NCBI GenBank assembly: GCA_028023455.1
Contig: JAQFVV010000030.1
Span: forward strand, 6,960,501-7,024,500
DNA length: 64,000 nucleotides
Reading direction: 5' to 3'
From: Epiperipatus broadwayi
Lineage: Eukaryota > Onychophora > Udeonychophora > Euonychophora > Peripatidae
The notes beneath the pieces were generated by a model. It searched no databases and had not been told where the DNA came from. It was given only the letters and a program-made list of their open reading frames with translations. Both the position numbers and the translations under genes were made by a program. Positions 57,398-64,000 of this stretch are shown here, piece by piece (position 1 is the stretch's first letter; each line of letters opens with the position of its first letter).

Positions 57398-59537
57398 GTA
57401 AGTTACTAACCAAAATGCTGCTACCTAGTGTTAGCTCATTGCATGTTGTCATTGCTGCATGTATTCATGTCAGAATTTCTGGATTCTAAAATAAGTAGTT
57501 TATAAATGTTAATAATTTTATTATATAAACTTGTATAAACAGTTCATATATCTGGATGAATATTCATTGACATGAATATAAGCTATTCATTCATTCATTT
57601 TTTTACTAATATATAAATAAAATCAAAAAATTTTAAATCAAAGTAAGCCATCTAAGTATTTACATTAGATATTTTACTGCACACTTGAATATTATAACAT
57701 CTTTTTTTTTTTTTTCCAATTAATAAAATAATAAAATTGATTTAAAGAGAAGCTACTCTTATTTTTTTTTTTACAAAAATTAACTTGGCATTATATTTCG
57801 AGAATAAACTAAAACCTAGATTAAGTGTATTTTTCTAATTGCTGTGATGATATGAAAGTGTGTGGTCTACCAATATATATTTGCTTTCTTCAGATATATA
57901 TATTTTAATATTAAATAAATGTAAAATTAATCCATTACTTTAATAAACTTTTTTCCTCCCAACTTTGCTATGATTATTTTTTAGTACATTATTTGTTTAT
58001 ATATGTAATTAAGTCACATCTATTTTATACACACATAATTTATGCAATAATTATAAACAAAATTGAAGTGCATTGATCAAAATCATGTTAGGCAGCCATA
58101 CAAATGTTAATTATGAACATTAAAATGGATTTATGACTTACAAATCTACAATAATTTATTTGCAAAATTGACTAGCGAATATGAAAAATAAAATATGTGC
58201 AGTTTGGTTATTTCAATATACTTTTGTAACAAGAGTTTGATTGAATTTCTAAATAATAGAGTTGGAACATCAATCATTATTTGACAAGTTTTGTTTTATT
58301 CTTTTTTATTTAAAGAGTTAATAATAAATGACAGTGTTTGATAATTATATTCATTTTTATGATGACTGGCAATTTGGAATGATGATTTGGAACTAATATT
58401 TGAATGATCTTGGTTTAAATAACTTGCATGTAAACAGACCGAAGTTCTTATTTCATAATTAGCTGCCTTGGAAGGGATAACTACATTTGGTAATACAAAG
58501 AAAGACTTGGATAGTGATCTTAATTAGTATTGACAACTTGGATTCTCATAGCATCTTGGAAGTTGTTCTCTCTTATAACTTGGACAAGTTATATATTCTG
58601 CAATTGATTAATTTTTTGTCATTCATCATCATTTTTATAAATTCTCGATTCAAGTTGTTGATATCATCTCTTTTCTCCCAATCCTCATTGAGTAGATTTT
58701 TTTATTATTAGTCAGTGCATTAGAAAAATAGATTCTGTGACCTTGAATTAGCAGTTATGGTTAGATAATTCTGTAATCCTGTTGGATATTATTTTTCTAA
58801 CCAGTGTATGGCATAGTTTTGTTTATTGTATGATATCTAATATTTTATACAAAAATTTAAAAAAAGTTTGTGCTTATATTTATTTATTTTTTGATATTAA
58901 TAGGATAGAAATTATTATATTTTTTTTCAAGTCAGATTTAGAATTATATATTGTAGTGCCATACATTGTTTTATATGTATAATTACATTGCCCGCCTACA
59001 TTGATTGCAATAATCATAAGATTGCGTTCCATAGTTGCTGGAAAAAAAGAGTATTAAATATATTTTTTGTTTTGATGATTTTTTGTTGTTTATAATTACA
59101 AAATAAAAGAATAATTTGCAAATTAGTTTATTGTAATGAAATATTAGCAAACCATTAAATGTGTCAATTTATTTTTGGCTAATTACTGTGATTACTCTTT
59201 TCTCTAAAAACAACAACACTTTACCTGATTAATATTTACTAAGTCATTTTATAATATTAGCAAATTTTTAATATGAAAATTTCATTTACAGTGGAGCACC
59301 ATACAACAAATGTTATTGATTCCAATGCATATTTGCTAAACACTCTAAAAAATAATTAATTTCAGATCTATAATCTCAATGAAGATTATCATTCAACATA
59401 GACATTGTTGGAAAAATATAATAGAAAATCAAAAATATAAGTATAAAAATGCATATTAAATTAATCACTGTATTGGACATGTTAATTTGAAAATTTCACT
59501 TTAGTAAAAATTAAATCATAAAAAAAAATTGGTTAAA
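57398..59537 (+). other. Start of a long FHOD intron, AT-rich
   Basis: Begins with the GTAAGT donor. No exon encoding the expected LVVKTALK-type continuation was found up to the window end, so this intron exceeds 6.6 kb. Frames at 58487-58711 and 58782-58982 are hydrophobic chance frames. Confidence 0.5.
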
Positions 59538-59545
59538 CTCTATAT

Positions 59546-60913
59546 CAGGGTTGTCCAAGACGTTGACCACGATCAACTGCGTAATTTCTTTATTTTGTAA
59601 AATTTGCATCTCATTTATTTTAATATAATCTAAAAACAATATTTTTTTTTTTTTTCTTGAATTTTTTTTAAAATCAGGACCAGCTTTTGGAAAATAATTA
59701 TTTATAGGTAATTTAAAATTGTAATTTAATAAATATTTTATAAAGCGACATGGACAAATCATAATACTAGAGTTGAGCTGAGGTAATTTAACCTTTTGTC
59801 TGATCAATTTTCTTATTAGTCAGATTGAGTAAAAATTTGAGTGACTTGATTTGTTAAATACGGATCAAACCAGTTTCCTTTACTGAAATATATTAATGCA
59901 CAATAATCAGAATTGTTTTAATTTAGCTTCTAAAAATTGAATTATTTTACATTCAAATTGATTAAATGTAATGAAAAATTTAAAATAAAGTTAATAATTG
60001 AAGAAAAACATATGAAAAATAGCCTGTAGTAAAACAAAGGAATTATATTTCAACCAATCATTATATGAAAATGCCAGTGATTTCTTGTGTCTTAGAAATT
60101 ATGATATCTGATTATTCACTTGTGTTATCTTTTCTTCATCTAAAATTAAATATTTATGAAAAATAGTTGCGTTTTGCTAACTATCACCGAATTTTATTGA
60201 TATGCAAATAGCAATTAACGTTATCCACTTGTCTTTAAAAATTTCGAATCAAACTTTATATTTAGGTAAATTAATATAAAAACTTAATTATGAATGTAAA
60301 AAAATTATGAGAAATATATTTATTTACATTCAAAGTCTATTACGAAAGCAATAGCGGTTAACATTATTCACTTGTCTTGAATAGTGGTCCTGTTCCTTGA
60401 TTCTTCTTCTTGTAAAATTTAAAAATTTTCAAATCAAACTTTACATTTTAGTAAATTAATATAAAAACTTAATTATGAATATAAAAATTGTGAAAAGTAT
60501 ATTTATTTACGTTTAAAATCATTACGAGAGCATAAAACATTTTGTTTTGATTTCTGACTTTGACAGGTAGAAATGCCTGGAGAACAATAGCCAAAGTTGA
60601 CAGTCAGTGCTTTGTGGCATTTTATAAGGGAAAAGAGGCAGGATTATATACAATAGACTGCAATCAGGAATCGATTTTTTGCGAACAATACTGCCACTAG
60701 CGGATTTTTTTGGAATTAAAATTTAAATACTGATAAAACTACGAATTTATGATAAAATAAGCATAAAATAGCGAAAATGTGACCAAAAATGGCCAATAGA
60801 TGGCACAAAATTTTTCTGGTCTCCGGTTCGAACTCCTGCAAAAAACATAGTTGATCTCAGATACACTTTCACCAAAAAAGTCACTTCAACATTTAAAAGT
60901 CTGTCCACCCCTG
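59546..60913. mobile_element. Non-autonomous hAT-type element, 1,368 bp, perfect 8-bp TSD
   Basis: The left end CAGGGTTGTCCAAGACG and the right end, reading inward on the minus strand CAGGGGTGGACAGAC, share CAGGGxTG and a weaker continuation. CTCTATAT flanks both sides exactly (59538-59545 and 60914-60921). CAGGG termini with an 8-bp duplication are characteristic of hAT elements. The interior has a direct duplication of about 185-190 bp (60220-60390 and 60405-60545) and no recognisable transposase. It lies in the last FHOD intron. Confidence 0.85.
60215..60545. repeat. Internal direct duplication in the hAT-type element
   Basis: Both units contain AATCAAACTTTA, then TAAATTAATATAAAAACTTA, ATTATGAATxTAAAAA and a TATATTTATTTAC block. 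GCAATAGC and TTATTCACTTGTCTT also recur around them (60205 and 60347). Divergence between units indicates an old duplication. Confidence 0.65.
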
Positions 60914-60924
60914 CTCTATATCAT

Positions 60925-62425
60925 AATAAAAATTATTTCTCAGTTATTTTTTTAAAAAAATTGTGAGTTTCTGCTAATTGTGGTAAACTTTACTCTGACA
61001 AAGAGATATTTTATTTTCTGGAATGCTCTGTAACATTTTGCACATAGCTAGATATTCATTGTAACATTTGCATTTATTAATTTAGGCATTCCACATAATC
61101 TTTTTCTGACAGCTTTTCCACTCTTGGAATTTTTTTTTGATGCCCACTTTAATTATTGTATATAATTTTCTAAATCTGTTTTTCTTTTTTTGGCTGATAT
61201 ATATATACAGGATAATAATTTAAAAACAAAAATATGAACAGTTATTTTTTTATTTTTAAAAAGTTTACAATAAATAAATTGATAAATTTTCATTTTCTGG
61301 ATGTCTTGTGAAATAAGATAATGAAGGTTTACTGACATTATTGATTTTAAAATATATTTGTTTCAGTTTAATATTCTAATAAGTTATGTACAATATCTCA
61401 AATGTAAAAACTGTCTGATGTAAAGATAATTATTTAGGTATTTAGATATTAGAAGACTTGGAAAAGTGAAGCTAATATAGTAATTTAAATTAGTATAATT
61501 GGTAAAAATATACTGCATATTTCATCTTTAAATGTAATTAAAGTGTTCAGTATATCATTAAGAAAACAGAATCTACTATAGTAGCACAAATATAAAGAGT
61601 AATTGCCTGATGTGTGATAATTACAGTATGTTGATATCTAGAGAGCAGAGGGTTTTGAGAAGTAAACCCAATAATTTGAATTAAATTGGTAACCAAGCCT
61701 TATAAAATATGACAAATAGGTTTGTTACTCTAGCCAAAGTGAGAAGGCTCTGAAATGTATTGTTCATGCACATGCCAATTCAACCAATGGTATTTGTTAG
61801 ACACATTTGGATTCATTGTCAAATTTTAATTTAGGAGAAAAGGCATACATTGTACACTTTGTTTGGTGCACATAACATATGTTATGTGAGATCCCATTGT
61901 ATCTCTTTTATTATTTAACTTTTTTTTCTTGTATTTTAATGTATTAATTATGAACTTTTTTTTACATATCAAAATTACATAATATTGCAAAAGTTTTTTT
62001 AAAATTAAGTTTATAATTTGCATTTTTAATTTTATATAATTCTCTCAGAAAACTATAAAAATGGTGGCGGAATTAATTCATTTTAATAATTTTAATAGTT
62101 TCCAGAAATTCTAAATCTGCAACTTTATTAACTTTTATAATTTTTAATTATAAACTTATATTTTAATCTTCTTAATTGCTTTTAACTTTGTTATTGGCTA
62201 TATCTGGGAAAAAATAGTAAAATATATCTAAGTCTTTTTTGATTATTTTTTTTTATGTAAAAATATAATTACATTTAACTGATATTGATTTCATAATATA
62301 GTAAAATGCCAATAAACTAGGATCTAAATGGAATTTCCTGAACTAATACATTTTTTTCTATTATCAAATGTTTTAAAGTATGATGCTCATTTCAAGCATT
62401 ATCATTTCATTGCATAATGGAAATC
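60925..62425. other. AT-rich intronic DNA
   Basis: No gene or recognisable element. The minus-strand frames at 61153-61338 and 61826-62023 are lysine/isoleucine-rich chance frames. Confidence 0.5.
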
Positions 62426-62429
62426 TGTT

Positions 62430-63330
62430 CAAGTTTAATCTTGTTTTTCATATCTATAATTTCTCTTATTTCGCAAAACTATAATGAATTTTTTTATCTC
62501 ATATCTTTTACAATCTCTTTGAATCCAATTTAATACCTTAGTTATCCATTTTTGACATTTATTTTAGCAATATGTTCAACCCAGCTTTTTTAACCTTTCA
62601 ATGTTTTCAACAGTGTCAGGGATATTTGCTTATTTATTCATCTATATATTTTGCTTTTGATCTCTCCTTACTACTTCCAATGAGAATCTTCTTGTACTTC
62701 ATTGTATGGTTGAATTCTCTACCTTGCTCTTCTATTAAGTTTCAAAATTTCAGATTCAAAAGTAAACATCATATTTTTTAAAAACTTTTTCAAATATATA
62801 TGCATATTTGCTTTAATATTTCTACCAAAAGCATTCAGTCTAAGTTTAATTCTATGATTAATTTTATCTACCATGTTTTCATTGGTATCAATAATACATA
62901 GTATGATCAAGGTAATTATAGCTGTTTTACCTTTTTCTAATTTAATATTACTTTTATTTTCTAGCATTTGTTTTTAATTCTATTTTTTGCTTTCATTTAG
63001 TAGCTCTTGTAATATTTCCTGTAGCATTTTTTGCAAATACAATCATCTCATCTGCAAAATCTGAATGACTTAATTAATCTCCATTTACTTTTATTCTCCT
63101 AATTTCCCATTTTAATCCATAGAATAGTTCTTATAAAATTGTTGTAAAAAGATTTGGAGAATATGGAATCACCTTGTTCATCCTTACCAGTGTTAGTCTT
63201 CTTAATTTTACCATGTAATCTAAGCAGTGCTGTTTTATTTTTTTATAAATATTCTTTGGAATTTGACAATATCCTGTATGTATATCTTGATAATCCAAAG
63301 TTTTAATTATTTCAGAAATGCTTATGGAAT
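62430..63330 (-). pseudogene. LINE A reverse transcriptase fossil, minus strand
   Basis: Reading down the minus strand: QDIHTGYCQIPKNIYKK (about 63290-63240), LHGKIKK-like, QGDSISPNLFTTIL (about 63165-63125), an FYGLKW segment, SFRFADEMIVFAKNA (about 63060-63015) where FADD is usual, then MHIYLKKFLKNMMFTFESEI (about 62820-62750), and WVEHIAK near 62565. This is the order of RTE/Jockey-like RT domains. It provides the intact order used to show that the 27-31 kb copy is interrupted. Frameshifts and stops are frequent; the open frame at 62719-62967 is its longest remnant. Confidence 0.72.
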
Positions 63331-63639
63331 CATTCTTTTACATAGATCTACAAATATGTATTATTATGGCAACTCATATTTATTGGTCTTTTCTATAACT
63401 TTTCTAAAATTTTCTTAATACTTATATTGATTTTCTATATTATAACCATTTTTAAATACAGCTTACTTTTTGGTTTCTTTGTAGATAAATTGTATTGATC
63501 TTAGTGTATCTAAAAAATTGACAATAGATTGCTAAATGATTAAAAAAGCAACTCATATAATGTGACATTACTTTTATAAGCTTGTAGTTACAAAAATGCA
63601 ACACAGAGAGCGTACCAATAGCTCAAACAAGCTCTTAAT

Positions 63640-63760
63640 TAATAAGTGCGATATGAGAAAATATTTAAAATCTCTATCCCGAACACTTCCATCTCCAGAC
63701 CAACTGGTTTCGAGCTTATGGATCATGTCAGTGGAGAGCTAGAATTATTTTATTATTTAC
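63640..63760 (+). repeat. Possible relic of a hairpin-type element
   Basis: TCTCCAGACCAACTGGTTTC, GAGCTTATGGATCATGTCAG and TGGAGAGCTAG follow the same layout as the arm of the 43834 hairpin (CCAGACTAGTTTCTGG, GCTTGTGGCCTTCGTCAG, TGAGGAGCC). The likeness is only moderate. The open frame at 63646-63828 has no product. Confidence 0.35.
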
Positions 63761-63944
63761 ATATTTGGTGTATAATTTTGTTAAAAATTTATATTTTTTT
63801 ATCAGCTTTTAAAATATCTTTTTATTAATTCTATCATATATTGTAACTTTACTATTTTTCATAAATTCAATTGTAAAAGCTATTTTATATATATATTTAT
63901 TATTATATAACTCTTTCTAGAATTCTTCACATATTTCATAATAT

Positions 63945-63976
63945 GACCCCCCCCCCCCTTTTTTTTTTTTTTTGTA
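63945..63976. repeat. C-run followed directly by T-run
   Basis: About 12 C are followed by about 15 T. Such homopolymer junctions are prone to assembly error, and similar C-runs occur near 14767 and 45831. Confidence 0.8.
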
Positions 63977-64000
63977 ATAATAGTGTCATCTTTTTTTTAT

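Noticed and set aside
57398-64000. Next FHOD exon (LVVKTALK block)
   Set aside because: I scanned for the conserved block on the plus strand and found no match with proper splice sites.

Overview
This is a strongly AT-rich, intron- and transposon-laden stretch of an animal nuclear genome. Coding exons have metazoan GT-AG junctions, long pyrimidine tracts and long introns. The repeats are eukaryotic: Ty3/Gypsy, several non-LTR retrotransposon fossils, hAT and pogo-type inverted-repeat elements, and tRNA-derived SINEs with A-rich tails. The species cannot be fixed from the sequence; an AT-rich invertebrate (for example a chelicerate or mollusc) is the most natural reading. There is no operon, phage, CRISPR array or bacterial gene here.

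Only one host gene is recognisable: a plus-strand FHOD-type formin (FHOD1/FHOD3/FHOS). Three consecutive exons of its N-terminal GBD/FH3 (armadillo-like) region lie at 50627-50694, 50797-50902 and 54871-54965. Their phases join perfectly, and a likely 9-nt microexon follows at 57389-57397. The introns are 102 bp, 3,968 bp, 2,423 bp and, last, more than 6.6 kb. The gene continues beyond both ends of what can be recognised.

Layout. 1-4511 (minus): a decayed Ty3/Gypsy retrotransposon whose gag is split by a 1.6-kb inverted-repeat insertion (2742-4329). 4512-10170: AT-rich, with one dispersed repeat. 10175-12142: a hAT/ZMYM-like transposase fossil. 13659-15024: a TTF-type zinc-finger transposase fragment broken by a non-autonomous hAT element with a perfect 8-bp target duplication. 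17962-20230: SINEs, a foldback element and a palindromic repeat. 24-27 kb: two SINEs and the second copy of the palindromic repeat. 27.05-31.13 kb: one non-LTR reverse transcriptase in two collinear pieces, interrupted by a 455-bp hAT element and by a compositionally distinct block of about 2.5 kb that I could not identify. 33.8-39.8 kb: two further non-LTR fossils, SINEs, and a 5' LTR with a tRNA-Ser-type primer site. 41.5-47.8 kb: a near-perfect 312-bp hairpin element, a SINE, a long-TIR element and another dispersed repeat. 50.6-57.4 kb: the formin exons, with a LINE tail and a pogo-type element inside one intron. 59.5-63.4 kb: a 1.37-kb hAT-type element with perfect TSD and a minus-strand LINE fossil.

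Most short open frames in the window are chance frames in AT-rich DNA or translations of transposon ends; I list only those with recognisable content. The most notable observations are the formin microexon, the unidentified 28.1-30.6 kb insert, the insertion that splits gag, and several nested or foldback elements whose target duplications can be read directly.
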